Positions 45,891 through 59,643 of a DNA stretch of 64,000 nt are shown here, one piece after another. Origin of the DNA: Austropuccinia psidii (Eukaryota > Basidiomycota > Pucciniomycetes > Pucciniales > Sphaerophragmiaceae); contig JALGQZ010000009.1 in the NCBI GenBank assembly GCA_023105745.1, forward strand, positions 17,656,564 to 17,720,563, given 5' to 3'. The notes beneath the pieces are model-generated. The model saw only the letters and a list, made by a program, of their open reading frames with translations. It was not told the DNA's origin and did not search any database. Both the position numbers and the translations under genes were made by a program. How positions within the stretch are numbered: position 1 is the first letter of the stretch; each line of letters starts with the position of its first letter.

Positions 45891-48800
45891 AATTCTTTTA
45901 TCCAAAAATATCAACACTGAAAAATTCTCAGCTTTTGTGATTGATTAACCTTCAGTAATAGTTAAATTAAAGGTAATTACAATAATCTCATTGAAATTCA
46001 AATTCAAATTATCTAATCAGTTTTGCTCATTGTAACCTATATAAAGAGAGTATTCACATATTCAAAAGGTAATTTGTATCTTGCACCTTCTCAAATTTAT
46101 TTCCAAGAAACAAATATTGATGTCCAACACCATCAAAAAAATTGAATGCTTGTTTATTTCTTTGTATATGCAACTTTTTTGTCACAGGAAAATTCAGATT
46201 TGGGCTTATGCAAATGATATCTCTCATGGGCTATCAGCATTTTGCAAGACATGATTGTATTCAATGGCAAAAGTGTGGCTTGGAATTCAATCTCATGAAG
46301 AAGGCTTCAAGAGGCGTTGAGAAACCAGCCTTAATCCAAATATTGATTCTCCAACAATCACCATGATCAAAGTGGCTACACCCGACAGAAGGTGTTGCAT
46401 TTGGAATCTGACTTGGGACATAGATTGAATAAAGGTTGGAGATAGGACAGAAATTGAATTTAGAAATAGAAGTTTTAGCAGAAATTAAATCCACATATAC
46501 AAGCCAAAAATTATCAATTGGGTTGACTCAATATCAGTTCTTGGCTGGGACTTTCAAAGTTAAATAATTCAAAAATAAATGATTAACAGGATTGTTTGAA
46601 TTTCCCCTTTTCTGATTCTTTGTATTACTTTTTATCATTTCATTTACAAAGAATTCCACTTTTAAAGTCCTACTTATCTATATTTATATGTATATTTTGG
46701 TTTGAATATTAATTCTCTTCCAAGCTCACTTAGGGGGCCAAAGATAAATAAAATTAAAATTTGATACCTCCAAGTTTCAAAGAAACTTTAATAAATAAAA
46801 TATCTCTTGATCAGTTTGGGACTTTATTAAAGGAAAAATATCATGAAAAATATACCCTACCATAAAACTGTTTACTCTGAGTTGAAAAAGGTATTTTGTG
46901 TGAAATTATATCCCTTATTTTTTCCTCTCTATTAAGGAATATTTTGATAAGAATTAAATCAAGCTTTCAAGATTTATTGGAAAATTTCATTTTAAGGAGA
47001 GGCCCACAACAATGTGGTATGTATTGAAAGACTATAGCCCCCGTTTCATCCCATTAGCTTCCTGAGAGGATAATTTAACACTTAAAAAGGATACAATATG
47101 AATATTTGAAGTGAATTATTCAGGTTTTACTTTGAAATTGGGGACCTTTTAAATATAACATTTCACCATGTTAAATAAGAACTATTTTAGTTATCATACA
47201 AAAATCATTGGTAATAAAGTAATTCCAAAACTTCATAAATGTAAAAAAATAAATGCCTTTTATTTTTTGATAATAAAATGTTTCCTCCATTGATACTAAC
47301 TTAGATTTACTTTTTATATTATTCTCGAGAAGCTATCAATTCTGATTTAACCATCTGTATCTAGTGAATTCATTTAATCTTGAAAATCCAAGATCATTTT
47401 GGCTGTTATTTGAAGGAAATTAGGGTAGTGTCTTTATCAAGAAATGGCATAAAGCTTTTATAATACAACTGTTTCTGCTAAATTTTAGGAAATTCAATAT
47501 TCATGTGACAAAATGGCTAAAAACTGACTTCATCAACTACATCATCATTTAAAAACACTCTATTGAGATATCTTTCTATGTAATGTATTTTTTATCAAAT
47601 TCTCTGTATTTTGTAGTTTATATACATTTTTAATTACATTTACTTGCTATTAAACAAATTTAAAAGTGATTGGGATATATGGAAATCTCTCCATGTACTG
47701 GAAAACTTAAAATTTCATCTTAAATTGGTGAGTTGATAACCCTAAGTATTCCAAAATGTATCTTTCAATTTCTAAATACTACACAATGAGAAACTAATAT
47801 TATCAAAACTAATTAAGCAAATAATTTTACAATTTATCTACAGTAATATATCCCCAAATATGGGGGAACCCCTTTATACACTTCTATCAACCATGTAATC
47901 TGAGTCGATAGAATACTTCAACAGCCATTGAAAATAATTAGAAACTTCAAATTAATGAAAATACAACTATATATTTTCAAATAAAGGGAATTCTATATAG
48001 TATTATGGAAAAAAACTGATAGAAGTTGGTTATTTTAGAATATTTATTTCTCAAATCTATATTTATAAAGGTCCTGAGAGATTTTTGAGGCTGGAATTTC
48101 TTTTATCAATTTAAAAATACCAAAATAGTGGTAGCTTGACAATAACTAGCTGTTCTTAGAATATAGTTAAGCAGATTATATGTACAGAGATTTCAAGTGT
48201 TTTGAAAATATAATAGGTGAATCTTTCTTGTTTTGATTTGTTATTTTTTTTCTCAATAAAAGGGTCACAGAATCTATCAAAGTAGAAGAAGATAAATAGA
48301 GGACACATAATCAAGCTAGAACCTTTTTGGAATTAAGCTTGAAGTGGCAAAAATATCACTTCAGAGCCGTATCCACTCATAATCAAAACATGTTCTGAAT
48401 TATCTGTAAATTATTAAATTGAAATTACAAAGATTTTAACATGCAATTGACATTTTCAATATGATTTTTTGAAGGGAATCTTTGAGAAGAATATATTAAC
48501 AAATTTCTTAAGCCCATAGAGAAATGTTCTTTTACAAAAATAGACTTATTATGGTAATTGATAATGTATTATATCTTCTGATAAATGAGGATATGATGAT
48601 AACTGTGATATATATCTATTTAAAAATTCAATGAAATGCTGTTGAGCCTTTGAAAGTTGCAAAAAGTATATTTCATATGGGTTTTGATAATATTTGACCC
48701 GGATTAAAGGGAAATGAAATTTTTGTTTTTTTCTACATAATAACATGATTTATGAGAAGATGTCTCTCAAATTCAATGGGCCTTATGTATTTTAATTCAA

Positions 48801-49314
48801 AATCATTTTGATTTCTTCTTAATATTATTGGAATGATATTGAGATCAACATATACTTCTATTGGTGATCCCAAAAACGTTTGAAGAATAAATATTATTTA
48901 GTTTTATTGTTTAAAGAGCAAATAGAAACACAAAAACCACAAATAATATATTTAAAAAAGGTTTCCAAAAGAATGATTCATGCAAAATGATGAAGCTACC
49001 TAAAAAAATGAAGTATAAAAATACTTATGAGAGGTGCATTGACTTCCCTTCTATTGTTACAAAAAATCTTTTTTCAAACAATTTGGAGAAAATCAATAGA
49101 AAAAACTGCCTTTCTCATACTCCAAAAAAGTTTTTTTTCATTTTTTATATAATTTCTTTGGGTTTTGTTTCCCATTTTGTATTGTGATATGATATTCTGA
49201 TATTTTGATGAATTGTCCCTTTTTATGTTCTTTTTTGAATTTCTATGAGTTTTTTTCTTTTATTTGAAAATTGGTTTTAAATTGACTTAATGTTTGATTT
49301 TTTAATGAAAATTT

Positions 49315-49462
49315 CAGTAGTAGGCCTTTACAAGGACTGCTACTGTAAAACCTTTGACATGTGTAAGGCTTGCTACAGTACTGGCGCTGTAAATGATGCT
49401 TATGTAATATTGTCGAAGATCGCCGACAATCTTACAGTAGCTGCTATTACAGGACATTTACT
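49315..49462. repeat. Cluster of three hairpins in about 120 bp
   Basis: Hairpin 1 is 49315-49345 (CAGTAG/CTACTG with inner CCTT/AAGG). Hairpin 2 is 49374-49391 (TACAG/CTGTA). Hairpin 3 is 49409-49430 (ATTGTCG/CGACAAT). A further inverted pair, GCTACTGTAA at 49339-49348 and TTACAGTAGC at 49432-49441, encloses hairpins 2 and 3. CpG sites are frequent here and rare around it. It could be a short non-autonomous DNA element or a structured RNA. Confidence 0.6.
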
Positions 49463-51117
49463 TTAATTTTCAGTGACATATATTTCTTTCCTCCAGAATG
49501 AGGTTATGTATTACATACAGCCCACTACTTTTCTTTTGAATTAAGAAATATAGCCTTCATAAAAAAATGGAGGGACTCTGCATTCAAAAAAGATAGGCAT
49601 TGGTGTTGATAGTAAAAATTGATTAAGCTTATTGAAGATACACAGTAATGAGAAAATTTAAAAGATGAAAAGAATAATTTATTTCCAGTATTCCTAACCA
49701 ATAAAGAAAAAGAATATGTCTAAATTTCTTTTATTTTTGAAGCAATAACTGTATTCAAAAAATCTGACAGGAACTCTCTCCTCCTTCTGAGGTTGCATTA
49801 CTTCAGAGATATAATAAACAAGGTTTTTCAACAATTCATTTTCTTAAAAAGGGGATTCAGTTGAGAAAAGCTGAGTTTGGTCTTTGTGAGCCACTTTTTG
49901 AAGGATAAATAAGAGTTAATATTTTTACCAAGTAATCATAAGTCATGAAAAACACAGATAGGCGCTTTATTAATTTCTAAAAGTGCTTTTCAATTCTTCT
50001 TAACTTGCGAAAACTTCTTCTTTTTAATTTAAAATGAATCTTGAGAGTCAATTTCTTTTCTCAAAAAATATTAATTTGAAGATAAAGATATAAAATGAAA
50101 GAATTTTTATATAGTAATTTATCTACTTACTCCATACAGTTTGAAAAAGGGCAAAAATCATAGAAATTCTGTAATATTCCATTGGCTTTGAATATCTTGG
50201 AATACTAACGAGCATTGGAATCCTGTGTCAAACCCAGTTCACAATAAGGTTCCAAGCTAATTCTAGGATGGGTCCAAGCTTATTTCCAAATGCAAAAACT
50301 GCTGTCAGGTGTAGTCATTTTGCTCATGGTGAATTGAAATTTATGTTTTCAAAATAATAAATAATTGAAATAACTTGATTTCTAAGTCCAGTTCTCAATA
50401 TTATATAGCTCACCTTGAGCATGAAGATACCTTTCTGTCAGAAATTGGGAGGTAACCTTTGGAAATATATCTAGAAGTAAAATAAATTGAAGCTTAGGCA
50501 TGATACAAGAACTGCATTTCAGTATTGAACTACAGAGAAAGGAGTACAACAACAAAATATATGGAGGCAGCTTTTTTATTACACCCTCTTTACCAAAAAA
50601 TCACTGTTTTTCACATAAATTCTCTTGATGATTCAACTATTATGATATTTCAGCTTTATAAAGATTGGGAATTTCCATAAAAACATGCTGAGATTATTTC
50701 TTCTCAGATATTAAGATATTATAGTTTTAATTATCCTTAAAATAAACTTTAAAGAGGTGAGGTTCCCCTCCTCCAATGAATTGAAAAACAAATAAAAATC
50801 TCCTGCGCCTCCTTCAACAAATCACGGCTTAAATTAGTATTATTTTCAATGCAAATACCATACTGAATCAAAGCCTGTTCCCTTAATAAGCTGGAAATAA
50901 GTATTGGTGAGTTTTTCCCCATGCTTCTGGGGTTGAAGGCCTCTTTTCAATTATGGAATCCATCAAGGAAAAATACTGAAATCCAATGAAACCAAATACA
51001 CTGAAACTGCTAATTTATAAAAAACTCAAAATAATTCAAAAAGAAATAATTTCTGAAATCAAAGTGCAAAAATTGAAGATCATTTTAACCTGGTCTCTGA
51101 ATTTTAACAATTGAGGT

Positions 51118-51590
51118 CTTATGACTCATTTTCTTTCCGAATTGAGCTGGAGATGTTTACGGAAGGTGTGTTTGGAAGTGACACTGAGGAAACCATATTA
51201 AGGCGAGATGCTTTCATGGATAAATTGCTTGACTTTGACTTATGAGAAAAAAACATCAAGTAATTCTTTCAAAGGTGAGTACGTTTTTTTGGTACTGAAT
51301 CTAAATTGTTATGAAGGGGATTGGGATCAAGACTAGGTTCTCTCAACAAATGAAGATTTTTATTCAATTTCTTTGTGCGTATGTGTTTTTTTAGATTTTA
51401 ATCAAATATGAAAATATAATTCAATTTAATTGCGAAATGATTTGTTTTCTTGCATTAATTTTTCTTGATGGAAAGCACCACTTGCACCACTTTCCAATTT
51501 CAAAAGGAGATCATCCCTCTCAGTTTCCATTGGTGTGCCCCCGACGAAAGGATTTCCAACCACCTTAAACAGCTCCGAAACCTTCATTTT
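51118..51590. other. CpG-bearing patch with coding-like frames
   Basis: Minus strand: an ATG at about 51586 opens a 53-codon frame (MKVSELFKVVGNPFVGGTPM at its start), followed at 51370-51120 by a frame with one TGA. Plus strand: a 40-codon frame at 51117-51245, with a strong donor-like AAAGGTGAGTA near 51274. The strands compete and no splice pattern joins the parts convincingly. A gene remnant is possible; I do not recognise a family. Confidence 0.22.
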
Positions 51591-52774
51591 TTTACACAAA
51601 TAAATTCATAATTTTTCTTTTCAGCTTTAAAAAAAATTCAATCAAATTCTCACATTGTTTCTTTATTTCAACCAAACTAATCTCCACTCTTTACAGCATA
51701 ACTCATGTTGAATCAAATAATTTATGTATTTTGTTTTATTTCACTGAAATTCATGTGGAGGAAATTGATCATAAAAATTAAAGTAGTTTGGATCAATTAA
51801 CCTTTCAAGAATGAACCAATTTTTCTGGCTTAACTAAATCAAACTAAGCACAAGAGAAGGTTGGTTTATCCAATGGAAGTAACCCCAAATATAAATAGAA
51901 GCACTGAATGAAGGCTGAAATTTCACATGATTGAATGAAGGCTAAAAGCATTATTCATCAGTCTAAATAGAGAATAAAATTAAATATTTGACTCGAACTT
52001 GCCAATTAATCAGGGAGTATTACAGGTTAATTCACTCATATGTTGAAGATGAATCCAACACCAATGATTAGAGTTATGTTTCTTTAATTCTGATCTATGT
52101 TATTCTTGAGTTTTATATTTGTTGTTTGATCAAAAGAAGTAATTATTGGGAATCAAGAAGCTAACACACATTCAATATTTTGATTTTATTTCACAATATC
52201 TGAATTCACACCATCAAAATTGACACCCCAAATTGGGAAGAAAAAAATTGCAGCAGATATGGTTTACATACAAGAAGTTTTACAAAAAATTGCAATGAGG
52301 CTAATGCAGGTTCTGGATTAATAGAATAAGGAAGATAAAAATTACCTTTATAGTTATACAGTATATTGTCATTCTTTGAATGCATGAGACAAATTTCAGT
52401 TTAATGAGAAAATATCTGAACCTTTTATTTTCATAATAATGTGATATTATAAGTTGAATCAATGGTTGATGTAATTTAAATAAGTAAAGAAGTAAAAATA
52501 TCACTAGACTTCCCTGATGAGGTTAGGACTGTAGTAAGTCCAATTGAGAATGATTTGAATTTTGACGAGACGCTCTAAGTACTCTTCAAGATGCTAATTA
52601 TAAAACCTTGGAGAAAGAAGGGATAAATAAGCAACATTCTATTACAGAAAGGCACTTGGAAATGTATCCTGTCTCCAATTGGAAGGAATCATAAGAAAAA
52701 GAGTTTTATGCAATAATCAGGCACAAGGTAAAATATCCCACCAAAAGAAAAAAAACTAAAAGGATTTTTTACAT

Positions 52775-55010
52775 TTGGTAATTTTTTTCTATGACACTCT
52801 TTATAATACACTTATTATTAATAGTAGTATAGATATCCTTGAATGAAAATACAATAGAGTTAGATATTATAACCACATATATATATATAATTATGTTTGA
52901 TATTAATAACTTCAATATCAATAAAGAGATAAATATGAAAGTTATTATTAGTAAAGGTTTTAACAATAAAGATTATAGTAATGATATAAAAGGAAGAGAA
53001 TTACTACACTATTATCATAAGTCACTGACACTTATAATTATAAAAATATGAAATATCCATGAGAGACAATTATATATGGTTTATATTAATAAAGCCACTT
53101 TATGAACAATATGAAATATAGTGTAGGAATAAATTATCATACACTATTGTTTAATAATAATTATAGCAATGATTTCATAAAAACCAAAATACTGATGAAA
53201 GCAACTAACTTCTAAGTTATTAATTTATGAAAACACACCAAAAAGGGTCAGAAACAGCTATCAAAGAATACAAATAAGTACAAATATGACAACATTAAGA
53301 ATTAAGAGATTTGACAGGATTTTCGGAATTGCAAAACTTATATTATGAGCTTATTCAAAAGGAAAACAAATACTAAAATATAAGATTCTATTTAATAAAA
53401 TAGGACATTTGGAATATTGATTATATTTATTGATGGGGAAAAAGGGTAATTAAATGGCTTTTTTTATACCTTGACACCTCCTCTATGATCATAGATGCTC
53501 TCAGAGGCATTCACTAATCAAAACTGATAGAACTTTCATTAAAAATCATGCTTTAATCTAAAAAATCTCCAATTATAATTACAATTCAAGCCACTTGTGT
53601 CATTATTAACTACAAGTAGCTTTAAATATCAATTATGCTTATTACTTTCAGTTTTCAATATGAATAATAATTCATTTACACTAAATTTTATAATATGAAT
53701 ATCTCAAAAATAAACTTCTAAGCAAAGATAATTTAAATAAGATTTTTAATTAATTTTTGAAGAAATATTGATTTAATTCGAGAATAATTCAAAGAGGTAT
53801 TTTTAAGGCTGAATAATAAATATACTTAAAATTGAATTTATACACAGATAGAATTAAATTCTAAGCTCTGTGAAATTTTTAATTAAATCCATTGAGAAAT
53901 GGAATTTGTATATATTTTCAAATTTATTACTTTTTTCCACCTAAAATAGAAATATACACTAAAAAGTAGCTTTTGATAAAGTTTTGAAGCTTTTAAATTT
54001 AATTTCATTCTTATATAAGCTCTTACTACTCTTAAAACCTTGATTACAACACCACAGAAAATGCCATTTCAATCACGGGCGATTGCCTTTATGTCAAGAC
54101 AAAGTCAATTGCTGGTGATCAAAAACATAGGATTATTGGAACAAGATATTCTTATGATACTATTGCCTGAAAGCACAAAGCTAACTAGTGCCTTGGTTCT
54201 TTAGAAAAACTGGGTAATCCACTACCAGCAATTGACTTTGTCATGACACAAAGTCAATTTCCAGAAATTGACATGAAGTTTGCCATTTTGCAAGCTTGTA
54301 TGTAGGTATTTACCCTTTGGCAGTTTGTAATTCCTATACAAAAGTAGAATTGACCCTTATAAAATTCAATATCAAAGACAAGTCCAATCTTAAGGCTTAA
54401 TTAAGGTTAAAAATCCTTCAATACAAGAGGTGAAACTTATTTGAACTCTTGAAGATCCCAAACGTTGTGTACCCTGGAACCTTTTCCATTTTCCCCTTTG
54501 TTCCACATTTTGCCTGTATTTGACCAATTTTTTTATTTAAATTAATACCATGGTTTTAAGCCAGTCTCACTTGATCTCACAAATGATTTACATCATGTAT
54601 GGAAAATCCTTAGCAAATTCAGTAAATATACACAACACCTTAATTTTAATATAATTTTTGTAAGCTTACATAAGCCTTATGCAGCTTTTAAATTAAGTTT
54701 AAATCAACAATTTTAAAATTTCAAAAAAAGAATTTAGATTGTGTAGGTGTACTATGAAATTCTTAAACCTTCCAATAACAGTAAAAACAGTCAATTTGGG
54801 TATAACACCCTATGGGCCTACCATAGGTTATCTTTGGTGTAGAGCCCAAAAATGACAATAATTATAAGCTTGTTTATCCAGAATGAAGCTATGAAATTCT
54901 CATCAATTTCCATTTAAACCCATTTGAAAAGTTGATTTTTGACTACATCAAATGTATAAAACATTATGTGTGGCCTTATGGTTATTTCATATATACATCA
55001 AAAGCTCACA
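52775..55010 (-). repeat. Family-2-type LTR, 3' LTR of the relic to its right
   Basis: Aligns with 22520-24977 from TCTATGACACTCTTTA (start near 52787) through ACACCCTATGGGCCTACC to AAAGCTCACA ending at 55010. On the minus strand the end reads TGTGAGCTTT. It is preceded by the purine-rich CTTTGGGGTTAAGGAA, a plausible polypurine tract. It contains a small MITE-like insertion at 54050-54290. Confidence 0.75.
54050..54290. mobile_element. Small MITE-like insertion, about 241 bp
   Basis: Absent from the matching place in the related LTRs (near 40800 and 43440), so it is an insertion. An 18-bp perfect inverted repeat (GACAAAGTCAATTGCTGG at 54098-54115, complement at 54225-54242) lies inside longer imperfect inverted ends of about 60 bp. 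A 3-bp CAA repeat flanks it (54047-54049 and 54291-54293). No coding capacity. The superfamily is unknown. Confidence 0.55.
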
Positions 55011-58000
55011 TTCCTTAACCCCAAAGTTATTTACTACAATTCTTAACTGAATAGTATAACCTTAATTGAATGGGGGGTATAATCTACTGTCCAGCCTCTC
55101 TACTTACTTTTTTCAATTATGTAAAGCACACAATATATACTTTACTGAGTAATTGGTCTCCTCTGACATGTAAATCTTCTGAGAAACTTCTGTAAATTAG
55201 TTATTCTATTTTCTGAAAGCCACTCATCTTCATGTTGTGGGTTTCTGTACCTGAAAAAAAATTCTCTTTTATTATTTTCCCTAAGTCTTCTTTCTTTTAA
55301 GACTTTCATTACCTTTTTGCTATTCAATTTAGACAAGCAGTGGTACTTCTAAGGGTTATTTATTTCTTGAAGTATAAGATTCCTTATCACTTTAAGTATT
55401 ACTCTTTACTAAGCTAACAGGAAAAGCTGGATAATTTTTTCCAATCTTCCTTTTAACTCTACTTGTACTGTATTTGACCCATGAAGGGCACCAGTGATAA
55501 ATGGTCCTGAAAAGGAAGCTTCCAATTTGTTTTGACATTTAAAATTATTTAAGTTCAAGGTTGAAACTGATATTAAGTATCTTACTCTGAATTCCTGGCT
55601 CTTATGACTTTTCTCCCATTTTTTCTTAGCATACTCAAAGGCATCAGTCATGCTTTTTTTTTGCATGATTCTTTTATTTGTCAAGAATTTGAATTAACAT
55701 CTATCAAATCTTTTTCAAAGTATCAATTGGAATTTTGGGTTTCTACCCTTTTTCCAACATTTCAGGATTTTGTTTCTATAGAAGATTGGATAGAGGTCTT
55801 ATAATATTTTACCAGTCATGAGTAAAGCCATCAGAACCTTTAAAGTCCAGGCCATAAGAACAAAATATTGTTATCATTTTCTCAAGGTTTTGAATCATTC
55901 TTTCCAATTATTAATGAGTATGTGGATGATAATCTGTGGAGAATGATAGCTTATTGCATGTAATCTTATAGATATTTGTCCATAAGGCTGAGGTAAATTT
56001 TGCATCTCTATCACTAATGATATCTTTAAAAAGACCAGTGTGAGATATAAGTCTGTTAAAAATAAGAATATATTTATCAATAGCTGTTTCATCTTTATTA
56101 AATGTTAAAAAAATTGATTTTTGTCATATCCATCTACAATGACAATGCATTCATTGTACAAAAATCCTCACTTGTGTAATTTCAAGGACAGTTTTTTATG
56201 AGAATTTTTGTACAATGATCTGGAATGGATTAACAATTCTCTCAGATTTTGCCTTTAGTAGCTAGAAAAAGCTAAAAAAGGCAACATTTTTTTTATGGAG
56301 AATTTCCTTAAGTAATACAGCAGCCACTTTGGTTTTATCAACACAAAGTCTTAGTCCTGCAGCTACACATCCCAGAGTCTTCAGCTCAAGAATCCAAAAG
56401 ATTCCATTTTTAAGAGATATTTTAATTTTCAATTGAATAAATGTATCAATTACTAATGAAATTCACCCTACATGCAATTTCCAGTTCTTTGAAAAAATGG
56501 TAATGTCATCAATAAAAATGATTAACCATCCCTATTATAATCAATTCTGTAGAATGTTATCTATCATTTTTTGATAATGGGAGGGTGAACTTCTAATTCC
56601 AAAATTCATCCTAAATTATTCATAAATAAAACGATGAGATATAATTCTCAATAACACTCTAGAAAGAGGTTTCAGGAAATGCTGATGGAAAACTTCAAGT
56701 TCATCCATAGAAGTAATTAATTGAGCTTTTGATAATTGATTCAAAGCTTCATTAATTATAGGAACTGGATATCTATCTGGAATAGTATAGGTATTCAATC
56801 CTCTATAATCACTAACCATACTTTATTTATCACTATTCCAAGTAATTATTAAAGGTTTTTTAAACTCTACTTTCTCATTGCTTCCAGATTCTCTAAGAGC
56901 TCTGACTTTCATTATCTCTTTAATATGGGCTTCTAATTCTTCTATATCTCTAGTTATAACTGGGAAATATGATCTTAATATTGGAGGATAATATCTTTCC
57001 CAATTAAGCATAATTTCCACTTCATGGCCCTTAGTAGTTACTAGTGTTTCATTATAAAAATAAAAGGCTTATTTATATTGAAATAAAATTTTGATGAGCT
57101 CTTTGTTCATTTGAAATTTAAATTCAGGATTTATTTGTTCTTCAATTAATTCATCAGGCACAAATTTCTCCTTATTAAAGGTTTTTTCTTTTCTGATGAA
57201 ATTTGTTTATTTTTTTTCTAAATTACAAGCAAAAAACTTTCTTTTATTCTACCTTTTAGTTAAATATCTGTCCTTATGATTATTAATACCAATACCATAG
57301 ATATTGAGATGATCATTCCAAAGTATAAAATGCTTTGAGGTACAAGTATTTATAAAAAAAAATTCAACTTTCAGCTTAATAATTCCTGCAGGTCTAGGAA
57401 ATATTATTTTTGCCTCAAAAATACCCAAAGGGTGCATATTTTTACTAAAACTAATGAAGTCTATACCTTCAATTGGAATCAATTTTTCTTCCCAATTGGG
57501 ATAAATTTTTTCAAGATAAATTCTAATAACACAATTTCAAAAACAGTTGAGTCAAGATTTTTCTTGGCTTATTTGTTTTTTATCAAAATATTAGTGATAC
57601 AATATCACCCAGGTGTATAACCTTTACCTCTGGAAGATTTGGCTTTCTGAATCTGGGCATCTTGCACATGTATAATATCAATAAGTTCATCATTGTATTT
57701 TTCCAAATGAGTATGCACCTCTGTGACTTCAAAGGAAAAATTTACTTTTTATATACTAAGCTCATCTAGTAATTCTTATTATGAATAAGGCTCAGAATCC
57801 CTTTCTTTTACAGTAACTTTATCTCTTTATTTTCTATCTTGATTCTTCTCAAGTTACATCTCATTAATTCTTTTTTGTCAGAAAAATAATTATCTGAATG
57901 AGGTGTACTTCCCAATTTATATAATTTAAAAGGAGTTCTGTCTTGTGGTTTATTTGGTCTTTATTTTCAGATTGTTTTCCCACTAGTCTCATTGTCTATT

Positions 58001-58721
58001 GGTGGTTTATACATATATCTACCAATTTCTGTCCTTGTAGTGATGACTTCAATCGCATTCATATAACGTTATGTAGAAGAAGGCTCAATAAATCTACTTT
58101 CTATAGAACTCCCTAGCTCACCACAACATTTTACTGACATAATTTCATGTACAATTTTTTCTGAAATATCACAATGAAGGGCAGTTAATCTGGTTTTTTG
58201 TGTAAGAAACCAAAACACGGGCTTGCCCCTCAAAATATAAAAATGGCTTCTTCAAAAGAACTTCAAATTATAACTCCTCAATAGTCAATGGCTCATTTGT
58301 AAATAATTTTTTTTTTCAACCAAGGACAGGTGTTTTTACCATGGTTTTGTCTCATTTTTTAATAGCCTTTATTGGCTGATTTGGTAAAAAATGAGTACAA
58401 TCTGGAACTTATGTATTCATCTTTGATGTTAAAGCTCTATTTAAGCATATACATTGTTTCAATAAATTTCATATGTTCAAATTTTCCCTCACCAACAAAG
58501 GTGGGAAATTCCTTTATTCTTGATATTTCTTTAAATTTAAAGGCATTTTACACCTCTGAATTATTACTTGACATTTGATGATGATGTAAATAATTATCCA
58601 ATTTAAATACATTTCTTTCCGGAATGGGTTTAGACTGTCTTGGAAACTAATTTCTTTAAGGATATGTTTTTCATAATTAATTGTAAATCTCATTTCATTT
58701 CAAGTCTTGCTTTATCACTCT
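55011..58721 (-). pseudogene. Gypsy gag-pol relic, internally deleted and 5'-truncated
   Basis: Minus-strand remnants run from a gag tail at about 58720-57900 to protease and flanking sequence at 57620-57249. RT spans 57020-56290 (MVSDYRGLNTYTIPDRYP, FIDD box near 56510). The integrase core is at about 56130-55800, with readable DGLAERM-like and ERMIQ words in shifting frames. A GPY/F-like segment (55684-55409) and a chromodomain (55336-55142, with RYRNPQHEDEWLSE) close it. RNase H and the integrase zinc finger are missing: only about 160 bp separate RT from the integrase core, against more than 1 kb in the family 2 element. At 58722 a family 1 LTR cuts off the rest of gag and the 5' LTR. Confidence 0.85.
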
Positions 58722-59643
58722 TGTCAGCCTGTGACTCAAAACCAGAGCACAAGCATGACATCAAAATTCCATGAACCAATGGTAGAACAAAATGCCCACT
58801 AATATGTGAAATGAGCCAAAATAGTTCACAAAGTCATTAAAAACAAAGAGGAAAGTTCCCTTTGTGGAAATATAAATATCTCATAACAATAAGAAAAGGA
58901 ATGACAAATTCATTCCAGCTCAAAACAATAACCAAAAATAAACCTTAATTTTTATCTCTCATCTAAAATCTGGAGAAAGAGATATAATCCCATCAAATGG
59001 GTGTTCAAATTAAAGCTCTCAGTCAGAAGTCTTCAATGGTACTAGAAAAATGCGGCTGGGATCAAAACTATAGAGTTCATGGACAAATATCAGTCAAATA
59101 AGGGTGAAAACAATATTTACCTTTTGTATAGCTTCTACAGTTTTAGCATGAGATATGCAAAGTGGGGTATTTTTTGGAAATACAAGAATCTGAGATTTCT
59201 AATGTTAATATCCATACTTTTTCAACACCTCTAGAGAAAAAGTGGTCAAGGATAATATCTTAATACAGTTTCTATCAACAAACCAAATTCCAAGAACAGA
59301 ATTTGAAACTAGTATAACCTTGAGATATTTGATGTGAGGCATACCAAATGAGTATCCAATGTGTAGGACTAATCAAGGGCTACAAAATGAAAAACCTTGG
59401 AGCCTTTTATAATTGAAACTGACAACATTATGGCAGGTTTTAGGTAAAAATCCCACAATCTTGGATAAAACCCAATACTGTGGTGTACTACCCCATAACT
59501 ATGAATATGAGGTGTCAAAATGACAAAAGGAGATTTTTCATACTTATAAAACTCATATTATGACTAATATGAGGTCTACTTAGGTATTCTGTACAGAGTT
59601 CTACACATCTTTGCTGACAGAATAGGCCTGTGAGGACCCTGTA
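58722..59643 (+). repeat. Family 1 LTR, 5' two-thirds, interrupted by a later element
   Basis: Opens TGTCAGCCTGTGACTCAAAA, as at 2760, and follows that LTR for about 920 bp (for example AATATGAGGTGTCAAA at 59501-59521). Similarity stops where a new LTR, TGTCACAG, starts at 59644. The remaining part should lie to the right of the window, beyond the inserted element. Confidence 0.82.

Larger units (their letters stand above)
44171..52774. other. Gene desert with isolated structured patches
   Basis: AT-rich sequence without a supportable gene. Noted inside: a short GC hairpin at 44865-44879 (CGGG and CCCG arms), a degraded coding-like strip at 45250-45890, a hairpin cluster at 49315-49462 and a CpG-bearing, coding-like patch at 51118-51590. 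Everything else is low-complexity, short-frame DNA. Confidence 0.5.

Noticed and set aside
46142..46494. Overlapping 74- and 77-codon frames on opposite strands
   Set aside because: Neither has recognisable motifs or splice context; both are likely chance.
44171..52774. Interpretation as the interior of one large element between the LTRs at 41540-44170 and 52775-55010
   Set aside because: No polyprotein remnant, primer-binding site or polypurine tract was found at the inner edges, and the right LTR is better explained as belonging to the relic to its right.
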